The position numbers and the translations under genes were made by a program. DNA of 35,227 nucleotides from Mesaphorura yosii (Eukaryota > Arthropoda > Collembola > Poduromorpha > Tullbergiidae), in assembly GCA_009869945.1 (NCBI GenBank), contig WIXG01000589.1, forward strand, positions 1 to 35,227, in the 5' to 3' direction. Shown here one piece after another: positions 23,935-34,499 of this stretch (position 1 is its first letter; every line of letters begins with the position of its first letter). The notes beneath the pieces were generated by a model. The model was given only the letters and a program-made list of their open reading frames with translations. It was not told the DNA's origin and did no database searches.

Positions 23935-24141
23935 GAGTACAGAAATCTCTAAACATGACGCAAGCACGCAAGTCTATTTCGTACATTACCAGCTTTCCTA
24001 TTTCGCATACCAAAAGATTATTTAATTATTTATTTCTATACCCAAACTAAACGCCAAGATCGAAACTTTGAGAATAGTCTCTAAAATTACTTGAATAGAT
24101 CGTTTGTATAACATGCGTTGTGTGTTCATTAAATTGTGCAT

Positions 24142-24147
24142 AATAAA
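24142..24147 (+). promoter_or_regulatory. Poly(A) signal, two-domain methyltransferase gene
   Basis: AATAAA about 210 bases after the stop codon at 23934. Confidence 0.55.
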
Positions 24148-24561
24148 ACTTCATTTCAATATTTGAATGTTAATCATTATTAATATCACGTGCATTACTT
24201 ACTGCTGTGCTCTTGATTCTAACTATTACTCGCTATGAGCACGAGTCTCCAAGAAGTTTGGTCGTGAGTTTGTGCTCACAGCTTCCAGATAAATGCTAAT
24301 ACATAATACTAGCAGCATTGCACAATCTCCGCCGCGTTACGCAATATGCATTGATGACCAAAGTACATCCAACCGACACATGGACTCGGTACCTTATCCC
24401 TGAAGCACGAAGACGAATGTGATGGCGTTAATTCCAACGTGATTAAGCGTGTCAGCGCCTCAGGAAAATACTGATTGCACAACAAACCTTTATCTTTAGA
24501 AACCACGATCAAAATCGTGGCAGCAACGATTCGATATTCCAATGCTAAGGTCATATTTGGA

Positions 24562-24567
24562 TTTATT
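24562..24567 (-). promoter_or_regulatory. Poly(A) signal, NUDT5-like gene
   Basis: TTTATT on the plus strand (AATAAA on the minus), about 190 bases downstream of the NUDT5-like stop. The preceding gene is convergent with it. Confidence 0.5.
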
Positions 24568-24752
24568 TTTGGAAGAGTACAATGGAGAGCGTGGACAACA
24601 CTGACGGTATGTGTGTTGTTAAAAGACACAACATTTTAATCTGCATAGAAATTGCGTACATTCTTAAAGAGTGGAAACATGTTACAGATTTGCTGCCGCT
24701 TGAGTTCCACTGCCCGTCCGGATTGAAGAATGCGCTTAGCTTCGTCCTGCAT

Positions 24753-26090
24753 TTACGTGACCTGTCTGCTGAAGAGACCTGTTCTGATAGAGTTGCCATC
24801 CGATGGAAGACTTGAAGCCATTTCGGAAACAGCGTCCAACTCAGCGTCTTTGGCAACCTTCAGTCCCATCTGAAGGCCGATGGACCAGATGGCGACACTG
24901 CTGTCAATGATGTGCCCTTCATTCGCCAGCCCTGAAATAATTATAAAAATGTTGAGTCTAATCTTTCAGTGTCTTTGCCATGCAGAGTGGAGGAGGCACC
25001 CTTCTGCTTGAAATTATCAGCATAGTAAGTCGAGTTCGAATTATGAATGAAACACCATGTTCTACATTCCTCAGACCTTCGCATAAAGCATAAGCTCTTG
25101 TATTTATGTGCTTTTCATCTTGTGATATTTTTTGATATCGCTGCACAATTTGTATTTAGTGTTGCAAGTAAGTAACCACGTTGTGTGAGATGAAACGGAA
25201 TAGTCTTGTGATAATCTTGCAGCATGAGTGCGAGGTTAAGCAATGAATGAGAGCAATTTACTTGTGAGTCGGTCTTGGATTTCAGATAATGGAATCATGA
25301 TCAAGTCGATGTGCTCGCCCTGTTCGTTCACGCCGACTGGTGTCGTGCTCTTGTTTTCTAAAGAGTCTCCGTTAATCTGGTAAAAAAACCGAAGTGACGG
25401 TCAGATTACAAAAAAATCGAGGGACTTGTGTCTTCTTACCTTTACTGTGGCATAGCGAACTGTGGCAGAGGTTAATGCCGGGTCACAGCCCAATGCTCGC
25501 GTGCAATGAGTAACTGTCAGCCATAAAGAGAAAATTTTAGCACCAAAGAGAGACAGAAGCTGAAACTCAGCCCAAGTACCTTCACCATGCCATCCAGTCT
25601 CCTCCTTGAGTTTTCTGATGGCTGCCTCCTCTCCACTTTCTCCAGACTCAATTAACCCTAGTGACAGACGATTATGATTCAAGCGCATTATTCGATACGA
25701 GATGAAAATGTAGGTGCAAGGAACCTGCTGGAAATTCGATTGTGTACGCATTAAGTGCAGGGCGATACTGTTTTACTAAAACCAATACATCGTAGTGGAG
25801 CATTCTTCGATAAATGGAAATGGCGGTGACACTGTCGGTGTCAGAACCATGTGGTCTTGTTACTCGAGTTACGACTTCCCATGTCCTGCAAGTTTACGAG
25901 ATGACCACGAGGTAAGATAAGCTTGATGCTTGAGTGACACCGGTCCGAGACTCTCCGAAATGTCTCACCTTTCTTGTCCAGTGGAGTTCAAGTACTTGAC
26001 GTTGGAGAAACGCAGCCAATTTCCTTCATGAGCGATTTCTTCTTTCAGCTGCGTGCACATCATGCGAGACATTCCATTCGAGAAACTCAT
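24753..26090 (-). CDS. NUDT5: NUDT5-like ADP-sugar pyrophosphatase (Nudix), 242 aa
   Basis: Six exons in phase: 26090-25969, 25885-25725, 25657-25580, 25513-25440, 25376-25262, 24931-24753 (TAA). The order of blocks follows human NUDT5: EGNWLRFSNVKY, RTWEVVTR, LHYDVLVLVKQYRP, YTIEFPAGLIESGE, the Nudix box, and GCDPALTSATVRYATVKING. Nudix hydrolases of this group cleave ADP-ribose and related ADP-sugars to AMP plus a sugar phosphate, using divalent metal bound by the Nudix box. Here the box reads GLIESGESGEEAAIRKLKEE, so the Glu expected right after the Arg (consensus REUxEExGU) is Lys, while the later EE pair is intact. That Glu is a metal ligand in NUDT5, so activity may be altered. The ATG at 26090 has A at -3. 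A degraded fragment of this gene lies at 14.7 kb. Confidence 0.85.
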
Positions 26091-28008
26091 GTTTCTTAAC
26101 TACTGGGAAATGTTTACTTGCAAATAAGAACAACGTGTAAAGATGGAATGTAAAATGGTTGATGGAAACGCAGCACAGATCACGACCAGCACCAGCCCTC
26201 TTTAACTGACGCTCGAGCAGCAGCACTTCAAGAGTGATGAGAGCAAAAGAATTCTCAAGTAATCTCAAGCAACAAAGTTGGCCGGTCGGATCTATTGAAC
26301 TAGGCGAGCTAGATGAGGCGTGTAAGGCGAGAACTCATCATAGAGATATGGATTTCTGGGGCTGGATGGACGACTTGTTTGAAGAAGCAATTTGGAGATG
26401 TAAAGCGTATTTAACGGGATCCCCATTCACCTCATCTCATCTCTACAAATTAAAAACAAGACGCTAAAGGGGTGAGTCGATTTATACTTCGTCCTATCGT
26501 TGGTCGCTAAGGCTAAACAGCTTAACGGAAAACTTTGATCTCAAGAACTAAGCCTGAAAGAAACGCATTAAGTCTAAACGGCGATGCGATAGGCGATAAC
26601 GAAGATGGCAATGGTATGCATTACCACAGTCGATGCTTCTGGAACAAGGTTGAAGAGGCTCAGAGGAAAACTGTTCACTGCTTCGGAAAACATGTGTAAA
26701 TATTTATTATTCTGTCCGTAAACTTAAGCCAGCTTAACTTATGTCGCTGCCCCGTCTAGTCAACTGTGCAAACAAACTTGTGCTTGTCGCAGCATGGTGG
26801 ATCAGCAATTTCATTAAACTTAAATAAAGTATCAAAATCCAACAGCATTACAAGACATTTTAATCAAGTACATGAGGTCCTGAATGGATTATAACCTCAC
26901 ATTACGAGGAATGTCAATAAACAGAACGGCTCAAGCTAAAGTTAATCCCAGAGATCAGACGCCGAGACGCATCACGATAGCTTGACTTATGTGCATTACT
27001 CATCGCCGTTGTAGAATTACTTCAGCGAGCCAGCACGGCCAGTTCCACATCGAGAACATCATGCGCTTAATCACGTTATCACAAGACAAACGCGAGAAGC
27101 AAAACAACGATTCACCAGCTCATCAGTGTGATTTTTAGTCATAAATTTGCATCCTGCGGAATAAAACCGCAAAACAAGCAGAACACGCTTCGTTAATGTG
27201 GCAAGGTAGCGGTAGTTTTGCATGTGGAACTAATTCCATATAATGTTTCTCGGAACTCAGACTGTCCGGCTCAGGGTAAAGACTCTGCGGACTCAGAGTT
27301 CATCTTAGATCTCCAGTAAACAAACAGTACATGTGCGGATGTGCGCCTTATCTTCAGAGAAAACGCTGACCATTTAAAATGCAATCAAATGTCATCCACA
27401 TGATCAACTGAACTCGAGCATGCCAAGTGCCCTTTTCATGAGCATGGGAAGGCCGGTCCATTTACTTTGCTTTCTTTGCATTTTCACCTGTATGACAATA
27501 GCGACGGTGCTTTTCTGTTCCTGGAAGAGGAAGCACCTTTCACATCTTATCAGTATCAAAATTTTGCGTCAAGTCCTTCCCGATTTTGGCGCACGCACGA
27601 GGAAAAGTCAAATCAAGGCAATACAAAACCAGGCAGACGGTAACTTACAGGAGGCTGATAATGAGACATGAGACCCGCTGAAACTAAAGCCAAAAGAAAG
27701 CGTGAAGATGCAATGAGATGCAACGCAACAGATTTTTCATACCCTGAATGGGACGAGATGAGATGAGTTAATTGGCGTCGTATTTGAAAGCTTGGAACGT
27801 GTAATCTCTTGCGGCATCACCAAATTGTTTTGTTGACACAAGTGAATGGTCAGAGTACTTAGTGTAGTCTAGACTGGCCCAAGACCTAGAACCTACACCT
27901 GATCTGAGTCTGTTTCCGGCTACGACCCAAGCCGTCACCTGAAAGTGCAATCTTATTCTCTAATATTTCTAGGGGAAGAATCCAATTATAGTCGCCACAA
28001 GTCTAATC
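26091..28008. other. Intergenic region between NUDT5-like and OSTC genes
   Basis: About 1.9 kb that should hold the divergent promoters of both neighbours. Two ATG-led open frames (26237-26467; 27420-27671) occur. The second encodes an 83-residue product with one hydrophobic segment (HLLCFLCIFTCMTIATVLFC), but neither has supporting poly(A), splice or family evidence. A short inverted repeat at about 27250-27300 (GAACTC...GAGTTC) is present. Confidence 0.35.
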
Positions 28009-28720
28009 ATGGAGATCCTCGTTGGGATACCGTTCAAGCTGCTGGCCATTCCGAACCTGAAAGTCAAGAAACCATCGTGGCTGGTTCAGCCCTCAGCAAT
28101 GTTTGTATTCTCTTTATCGCTCTTTTCGTACTTCTTGGTGACAGCCGGTAAGATGTTCTGCGTATCCTGCCTAGCGAGTTCTCTGTTTCCAGCTTTCACC
28201 TCAGTGCATTTATTTTACTTCATGACAGGTGTAATTTATGACGTGATTGTGGAGCCTCCTGGAGTCGGTAGTACAACGGACGAGCGAGGAATATCCAGAC
28301 CGGTAAGCTAAAAAGTAACTTCTCATAAATTGTGCGAATGTGCTCATTGTAAGTTTTCAATTACTACTTTCAGGTCGCATTTATGCCATACAGAGTGAAC
28401 GGCCAGTACATCCTGGAGGGACTAGCATCTAGCTTTCTATTCACCGCTGGAGGACTCGGGTTCATTATCTTATACAGGACACAAGGCTCTGGAACTACCG
28501 TAAAATCGCACAGCAGTTTGGGTTACTATCTGATGACATCGATTGGATTTATTTGTATTCTTGTGTCTGTGTTTACCACGTACATTTTCATGAAGATGAA
28601 ACTGCCGTAAGTTTAAGTTCACACAAAGGATCCTCGTCTGACAATTAGGCGTTATTCTACTGAATAGTATTGCTAATGACGCTTTGTTTTTATTCCAGTG
28701 GGTACTACTTGCATCCATAA
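28009..28720 (+). CDS. OSTC: Oligosaccharyltransferase complex subunit OSTC, 155 aa
   Basis: Four exons in phase: 28009-28147, 28229-28302, 28374-28606 and 28699-28720, the last encoding only part of a Pro codon, then GYYLHP and TAA. The product is a small multi-pass ER membrane protein of the OST3/OST6-like family. It matches OSTC closely throughout: [58 protein letters not shown] and FMKMKLPGY. Three hydrophobic segments fall near residues 27-47, 83-101 and 115-137. OSTC links the STT3A-type oligosaccharyltransferase to the translocon for co-translational N-glycosylation. Human OSTC is 149 residues, so the length is normal. The ATG context (ATCATGG) is good. Confidence 0.95.
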
Positions 28721-28841
28721 AGTTCCTTCCTGACCTAACATTTGCTGGAAGACGGACCAAATCACTGACCTTTTGGACACACATGATATATGCAATGCTA
28801 CAATATTTAAATCAGTGTCCACATCCAATTAATAGAATGAT

Positions 28842-28847
28842 AATAAA
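28842..28847 (+). promoter_or_regulatory. Poly(A) signal, OSTC
   Basis: AATAAA 122 bases after the OSTC stop codon. A minus-strand AATAAA sits 9 bases further on, at 28861-28856. Confidence 0.6.
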
Positions 28848-28855
28848 TTCATTAA

Positions 28856-28861
28856 TTTATT
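28856..28861 (-). promoter_or_regulatory. Candidate poly(A) signal for the tentative minus-strand gene
   Basis: TTTATT on the plus strand, convergent with the OSTC signal. It supports a minus-strand transcript ending here, but hexamers of this kind also arise by chance in AT-rich DNA. Confidence 0.35.
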
Positions 28862-28969
28862 CTTGGGGTAAGATATTGCTTATAATCATCAGAAGCTGTC
28901 CATCGACTCCCCAAAACGGGCAAGAATTTCCTGTCGTGTTTACAAGAAATGGTTACGAGCCTTATTGTT

Positions 28970-29365
28970 TACGGCTCATTCGTTAATTGATCGTTTACGG
29001 TGCAGCCACTCAAAATTCGCTGTGGTGTGTGGTCCGAAACATTCATTGCCATTGTAGGTTGTCGCTTTCCATTTGTATGACCCCATTCCCATCTCTGTGT
29101 CCAACTCCCACCGAATACGAATTATGCAGATGTACTCGTACCGGTGCATGCTAACATTCTCAAATCATATTGGGAGTCTCATTTATAACGTTACAGCACT
29201 CTGTATACGACTTTTTCGGGTATTCGTTACTTTAAGCATGGACTCGTCGCAACCATAGGACAAAAGATCTCTCTTCGCAACTAATGCGTTCTCGTTGTAC
29301 TCGCTGTAATACAAATAACACTGCTTGCAGTTGAAGAGGTGGTTTGGTTCCATGACATGTATGTG
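28970..29365 (-). CDS. Tentative small Cys-containing gene between OSTC and SPS
   Basis: A minus-strand exon 29365-29231 follows a polypyrimidine tract and AG. From an ATG at 29353 it encodes MEPNHLFNCKQCYLYYSEYN and 21 further residues including GCDESMLK, and ends at a GTAACG donor. A CxxC pair is present. Downstream, from about 29094, the same strand stays open in two frames after a CACAG acceptor. The phase-0 one reads RWEWGHTNGKRQ and stops (TAA) near 28970. An AATAAA on this strand follows at 28861-28856. I do not recognise the family. The frame, the acceptor and the second exon all remain uncertain, and 5' sequence may include a non-coding exon ending with CAG/GTAAAT at about 29651. Confidence 0.33.
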
Positions 29366-29716
29366 CTTGCACGCAGTTGTACAAGAGAGGATTGCAAAGA
29401 CAGGGAGGACGGAAAGTGACGCTTACTTCTTGAGCGACAATACTGACGCCATATCTTATCAACAGATAGAGGATAGACTTGATCCACTGTGGACTGGTCA
29501 CGGATCCTGATTCGAATTGGAGCCAACTGACATCAGTTTGGAATATTGCTTGGAACAAAATCTGCGCTCGGTTTAGGTGAGAATAAAACCCATGTGTTTT
29601 CTATACGGCGAAATACCGGCATTTTCATACGGCGTTTCAATTTCTATTTACCTGAACTTAAACGTTATGTCAAACCTTTTGTGATATCTCAAGAAGTGAG
29701 ACGTTGAATAACCGGG

Positions 29717-31556
29717 ATGGCTGAAGTCCAGCAAGGTCAGGACAACTCGGCGGTCGCTGCTGCGGCTGCGGCGGCCACTTTGGAGCTGGGAACATCAGGA
29801 AATGTTATACGTACGATCAGCATTTTATTACTGGGTTTATTTGTTGATTTATTTTCCGTGGTTCTTTTGCTCAATTCAAAGGGAGACAATTTGACCCGGT
29901 CAACCATGAGCTGGATGCCACCTTTCGTTTAACCAAGTATGCTGAATTAAAAGGATGAGGGTGTAAAGTCCCCCAGGAGACTCTCACGAGACTCTTGGAG
30001 GGAATTCAGGAATATCCTGTACAAACATTCAACAACAATCATAACTTGGGAGTACCAAGACTAGGTAAGCGTTGACAATCTGTCCTAATTATTGTAATTA
30101 TAATACTAGTTATGTAGTCTTAATGTCTTCGTCAGTTTGCCAGTTTCTTGCACTTCCTTAGTCCGTCTGATTTGGTTTGTCTAATTTAGGAATTGGGATG
30201 GATGCGTCCGTCACTCCACTGCGTCAACATGGCTTGTGCCTAGTGCACACTACAGACTTCTTCTATCCATTAGTAGATGATCCGTACATGCAAGGTAACG
30301 AATCGAAACCGAAAGCTCGCGTAATTGAAAAATGTCAATGCCACAACAGTAACTATGAGCGCTGTAATTCGGATAACTTCCTCTTTACCTTTGTACAGAA
30401 GTTGCTCAAATAAAACTTCGGCTCTGAATTTTCAAATTTGTTTCTCGCCTAAATTTCAGGAAAAATCGCTTGTGCCAATGTTCTGAGCGATTTATACGCC
30501 CTTGGAGTGACTGAATGTGATGATTTGCTTATGCTTTTGGCTATTTCAACGAAACTTACTGATAAAGAGCGTGATGTGGTCATACCTCTGATAATGAGAG
30601 GATTTAAGGTATGTGGTTTCGAAGTTCGAAAGGCCCCAATGTTGCGCTCTCACTAAATAAATCATGTGCAGTAAATCATATAGCCTTAACTTTGTTGTAG
30701 GATGCTGCATTCGAAGCTGGAAGTAGTGTATCTGGTGGGCAGACAGTACTTAACCCATGGTTAACAATTGGTGGAGTCGCTTCCACGGTTTGTCAGGCCC
30801 CTGAAGTTATCATGTAAGTGAACTCAAAGCATGAATGCGGAATGGAATAATCAATTTATAGGTGGCTTTTATCTTTCAGGCCTGAGAATGCTGTTCCAGG
30901 GGATGTTCTTGTATTGACAAAACCGTTGGGAACGCAAGTTGCAGTGAATGCTCATCAATGGTTGGACATGCCTGATCGCTGGAATCGTGTTAAGCTCGTT
31001 GTGAATGAACAAGATGTGCGTAAGGCTTACAGCCGAGCGATGGATTCCATGGCACGCTTGAATCGAAATGCCGCAAGACTGATGCACAAATACAATGCAC
31101 ATGGAGCTACGGATGTCACCGGGTTTGGACTCTTGGGGCATGCTCAAAATCTCGCTAAGAACCAGAAAATGGATGTTTCGTTTGTGATCCACAACTTGCC
31201 AATCATCGCTAAAATGACTGCAGTGGCCAAGGCATGCGGTAATATGTTTCAGTTACTGCAAGGATTGTCTCCCGAAACTTCCGGTGAGTAACTACTCATA
31301 CGTATTTAACTCTGTAATAAATGCGTGTCCTTGATGTTTAAGCTGTAATGAATGGTTTTCATTTTCCGTAGGCGGTCTTTTGATTTGTTTGCCGAGAGAG
31401 CAAGCCGCCGCTTATTGTAAGGAGATTGAAAAGCAAGAAGGCTATCAAGCTTGGATTATTGGAATTGTTGAAAAGGGGAACAAAACTGCTCGCATTATTG
31501 ACAAACCTCGAGTTATTGAAGTACCAACTAAAGAAAAGGAAGGCGAGCTTTGGTAA
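29717..31556 (+). CDS. SEPHS2: Selenophosphate synthetase with in-frame UGA (selenocysteine), 410 aa
   Basis: Seven exons in phase: 29717-29810, 29882-30064, 30190-30294, 30460-30608, 30701-30813, 30880-31283, 31372-31556 (TAA). The enzyme makes selenophosphate from selenide and ATP, the selenium donor for Sec-tRNA synthesis. It is colinear with human SEPHS1/2: [11 protein letters not shown], [UGA], [100 protein letters not shown], and [20 protein letters not shown] near the end. The in-frame TGA (29956-29958) falls exactly at the catalytic Sec/Cys position. With the SECIS in the 3' UTR this is an SPS2-type selenoprotein. A standard gene finder would stop at the TGA or skip this exon. The N terminus has an Ala run. 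SPS1-UGA readthrough is the alternative, but such genes lack a SECIS. Confidence 0.93.
29956..29958 (+). other. UGA selenocysteine codon
   Basis: TGA in frame between ELKG and GCKVPQ of the SPS reading frame, at the position occupied by Sec, Cys, Thr, Arg, Gly or Leu in other SPS proteins. Coding similarity continues without a break on both sides. Confidence 0.9.
29971..30002 (+). promoter_or_regulatory. Hairpin 12 bases after the UGA (possible recoding element)
   Basis: The arms CCCCAGGAGACTC and GAGACTCTTGGAGGG pair around a TCAC loop with two single-base bulges and one A-A mismatch. Position and size fit the selenocysteine redefinition element type of stimulatory stem-loop known downstream of some Sec codons, including in SPS genes. 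It also codes for conserved residues, so selection on the RNA is not shown by one sequence. Confidence 0.5.
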
Positions 31557-31646
31557 TTTCACTTTAGAAGCCGAGCGTCGTTTCCAGAATATGAATATGA
31601 GTAGGTTTTAAGCCACATAAGTTAAGAATCAGTAGAAAGCACAAGT

Positions 31647-31722
31647 GAGGCATTTCTTTATGATTGTAATGGAAAAAAGGGTTCACAGCCCTGTCCATTT
31701 CAGGATGTCTTTAAAATGTCTC
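31647..31722 (+). promoter_or_regulatory. SECIS element (type II) in the SPS 3' UTR
   Basis: It lies 91 bases after the stop. Helix I is GAGGCATTT (31647-31655) with AAATGTCTC (31714-31722). The quartet strands are ATGA (31660-31663) and GGAT (31703-31706). Helix II is TGTAATGGA with TCCATTTCA, with one mismatch. An unpaired A run (31673-31678) follows, and a small apical stem GGG/CCC (31679-31681 with 31689-31691) makes it type II. All core SECIS features are present with canonical spacing. In eukaryotes it recruits SBP2 and the Sec-specific elongation factor to recode UGA. Confidence 0.88.
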
Positions 31723-32604
31723 GCTCGGCGCTTATACGTTTCCACACTTCCTGATAAAAGACTACTGTATAGTTCTGTGTCCTGAGTCCTGTAATTAAGC
31801 TAGCACGATTTATTCGTGGCAATACTTAATATAAAGATACTGTACTATGCAGGGAATACGTGATAACGCTGTAATTTAATTGAAGATGAACTTGGTTATC
31901 AGTAATGTTGTAATGCATCTGTAGTGCAAGTATCTTAATACGTTAGTGAATGCACAGATTGTATTCATCTGCAATCAAATTTTGTACTTTCCACAATGTG
32001 TATTTGCAGGTTACATCCAAACAGCGGTATTATAAATACGATAAAAGTTGAGAAAGCGAAAGAAAAGATATGTGCTCTTAACATCTGTCAACACTCATAA
32101 TTTGCTCAATGGGTTTACAGAAGGCTTCGTTTGAGCAACAGCGATTTTGGAAGTGTCACAGAGTCTGGCCTTCAACCGTAGTTAAGATGATGGAAACTAA
32201 TTGGAGCAATTTAAGCTTTGACTCCGTGCCTTTTCCCCCTTGTGTAAAATTGCATCTCATGCAAAGAAGGTCACAAAAGTCGGTGCTATTCAAAGGAAAG
32301 TGCATTGAATAGCCAGGTGCTGATTAACTGATAACTTATCAATTTCGCCAAATCGCTCGAATAAAATCTTGTCTCATCTTGTGCATCACAAACCAAGCGG
32401 GAGATTCTAATCTCAGCTGATCGATAATCTGACAAATTTTGACGGAGGCAAAAAAGTTTGCCTGCGCTGCTATTCCAGCTCCAAATCGATAGGGACGACT
32501 TAGTATAGATTAGATTGTCCCATGATTATGCTGTGTATCCTCCGAAATTTGTAGTTCCAAAAGCTTGCTCCTCCGTTTCACGTGTAAGTGACAGTGCGTC
32601 CATC
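31723..32604. other. Intergenic region between SPS and SSADH
   Basis: AT-rich sequence holding the end of the SPS 3' UTR and the SSADH promoter and 5' UTR. An AATAAA occurs at about 32359. A closer poly(A) signal for SPS may be the variant AATATA at about 31828. No coding exon recognised. Confidence 0.4.
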
Positions 32605-34456
32605 ATGTCGAGAATAACATTGCTGTTCCGTCACAATAGTTGGAAGCATTTGGTTTTCTTATCGGTAAGAGATTTTTGTCTCTGGTTTTTGGGCCGGCCA
32701 TGCTTTCATGTGTTCATTAGAAACATTCATTATTTGCAACACGTGCAGTGCTGAAGACTGAAACTGATAACAAAATGTGATAGACACCATATTACGCATA
32801 CAATCAGGTGCTTATGTTATCTCTGCTAGTGTCAAAGGATTCGCGTTTGTGCTTCACGATATGATTATCCGCGTGGTGGGTTACATAACCGGCTTTACGC
32901 ATGAGGATGACATTGAGAGTATGCGGATTTGAGACTTTGCCTGGTATATGCTGTAGCTATCTCCCTATTCGAACTGATTGCGTGACCACCCAAAGGAAGA
33001 CTTGACTTGTTTAAGCCTTTTCCGGGTAATTTTCATATTTAGTTTCCTTTTCTTTGTCTTATAGAGTAAATTATCGAGAACCATGGCCGAGGTGCGACAT
33101 CAATTCCATGACAAAGCCTTCATTAATGGGGAGTGGGTCGGCGCTAACACTACATTTGATGTGTTCAACCCCGCAACCGAAGAATTGCTGGCGCGCGTAC
33201 CTGACATGTCGGAAAGTGAAACAGAAGCAGCTATCAAACATGCCCATGCAGCATTCCAGACCTGGAAACATACCACGCCCAAGGTTTGGCAGCACAAAGT
33301 TTTACCCGTGTACCGTCAGGAGTCCGAAAGATATGACTCCGAATTTACCAGTCCAAATGGTGGTTCAGTCCGACTGTACTTGAGTCTGAAAGTCACAAGT
33401 CTGACTCGACGTACAAGAGTGAAGATTCTCCCTTAAGAGTTAAGAAATCTTGAGTAATTTTATTATGAAAGTAAACTCAAACATCAAACGCATGAAGGCG
33501 GTCCGTGCATAATGCGTTGATTGAAAGTTAGGTCGTAGGTTCATAAAAGCTGGAAGTTACCACCACCAATATCATCGTCTGTTAAGAAGGCGACAGCGGT
33601 CAAGAGTACTTAAGAATAAATTTTGTTGTGATTCGGGCATGCACCCAATACACAACCTAATTGTTACCTGTCACAGTTGCTTGCAGTAAGAATCTTCGGA
33701 CTCAAGTAAGGTCGGACTGAATGACCATTCGGACTGGAGTAATTCGGAGTCGTGTCTTTCGGACTCCTGACATATAACCGTTTTAACATTGCAAATGCGA
33801 ATAGTCAGAACATCTTTTGCGTCTCTCTAGGAAAGGTCGAAGCTTATGAAGAAATGGTACACTTTAATCATTGAGAAACAGGATGAACTTGCGAAAATAA
33901 TGACACTCGAGAATGGGAAACCGCTGAGAGAATCGCTTGGAGAAATTAATTACGGTGCTGATTACATTGAATTTTTTGCGGAAGAGGCGAAGCGAATAAA
34001 TGTAAGTGCGAAAGTTTACTAACTCACTAGTAAGTCACTGCTAACAGTCATCTCTTGGCAGGGTGAAATTATTGATAGCCCAGTGAGCACGAAGAAAATG
34101 TTCTTTATTAGACAACCCATTGGCGTTGTTGGAATGTTGACACCGGTAAGTAGAAAAGAAAAGTGTATGCGATAGGCGTTGATAACGAAAGATTCAATAA
34201 TCCTTAAATCGAAAGTGGAATTTTCCGAACGCGATGATTGCGAGAAAAGTGGCAGCTGCAGTCGCTTGTGGCTGTACCTGTGTAATCAAGCCGGCTGAAG
34301 ACACACCATTGTCAGCTTTATATTTAGCAGCTTTATCGAAAGACGCCGGTATTCCTCCTGGGGTCATAAATGTTGTGACAAGTTCACGCCGAAATACACC
34401 AGCAGTTGGCCTTACTCTGTGTACAAGCCCATTGGTCGCTGGAATATCTTTCACAG
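32605..34456 (+). CDS. ALDH5A1: Succinate-semialdehyde dehydrogenase, mitochondrial, 5' part (258 aa in window)
   Basis: Exons 32605-32664, 33065-33283, 33831-34001, 34062-34145 and 34216-34456 join in phase; the last ends phase 1 in ISFTG. The first 26 residues ([20 protein letters not shown], then SKLSRT) are basic and hydrophobic with no acidic residue, a likely mitochondrial presequence. ALDH blocks follow in the order of human [82 protein letters not shown] and SFTG. The enzyme oxidises succinic semialdehyde to succinate with NAD+ in GABA breakdown. The catalytic Glu and Cys are encoded by later exons not present before the window edge. Intron 2 uses a weak GTTTGG donor and contains an inverted-repeat element. 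The intron after 34456 runs into a hAT transposon. Confidence 0.85.
33315..33771. mobile_element. MITE-like element with about 78-bp terminal inverted repeats, in SSADH intron 2
   Basis: The left arm (33315-33392) starts GTCAGGAGTCCGAAAGA. The right arm (about 33692-33771), reverse-complemented, starts GTCAGGAGTCCGAAAGA and stays alignable for nearly 80 bases with a few substitutions and small indels. The interior of about 300 bases shows no coding potential. The outermost CAG...CTG ends would suit a hAT-type non-autonomous element, but I see no clean 8-bp target duplication, so the superfamily is open. Arms are rich in repeated GACTC/GGACT units. Confidence 0.75.
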
Positions 34457-34499
34457 GTATTTCGTCTTTCGCATTGGGCAATGGTTAGGTAAAGTCATG

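Noticed and set aside
24582..24815. 77-residue plus-strand frame
   Set aside because: It lies antisense to the last coding exon and 3' UTR of the NUDT5-like gene and is explained as a shadow frame.
26237..26467. Plus-strand frame opposite the NUDT5-like promoter
   Set aside because: Composition is not convincing, and it has no splice or 3'-end signals or recognisable domain.
27420..27671. 83-residue frame with one transmembrane-like segment upstream of OSTC
   Set aside because: No homologue recognised, no AATAAA after the stop and no conserved motif. A hydrophobic stretch alone is weak evidence, so it is mentioned only in the intergenic entry.
30869..31192. 107-residue minus-strand frame
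   Set aside because: It is antisense to the strongly conserved SPS exon 6.
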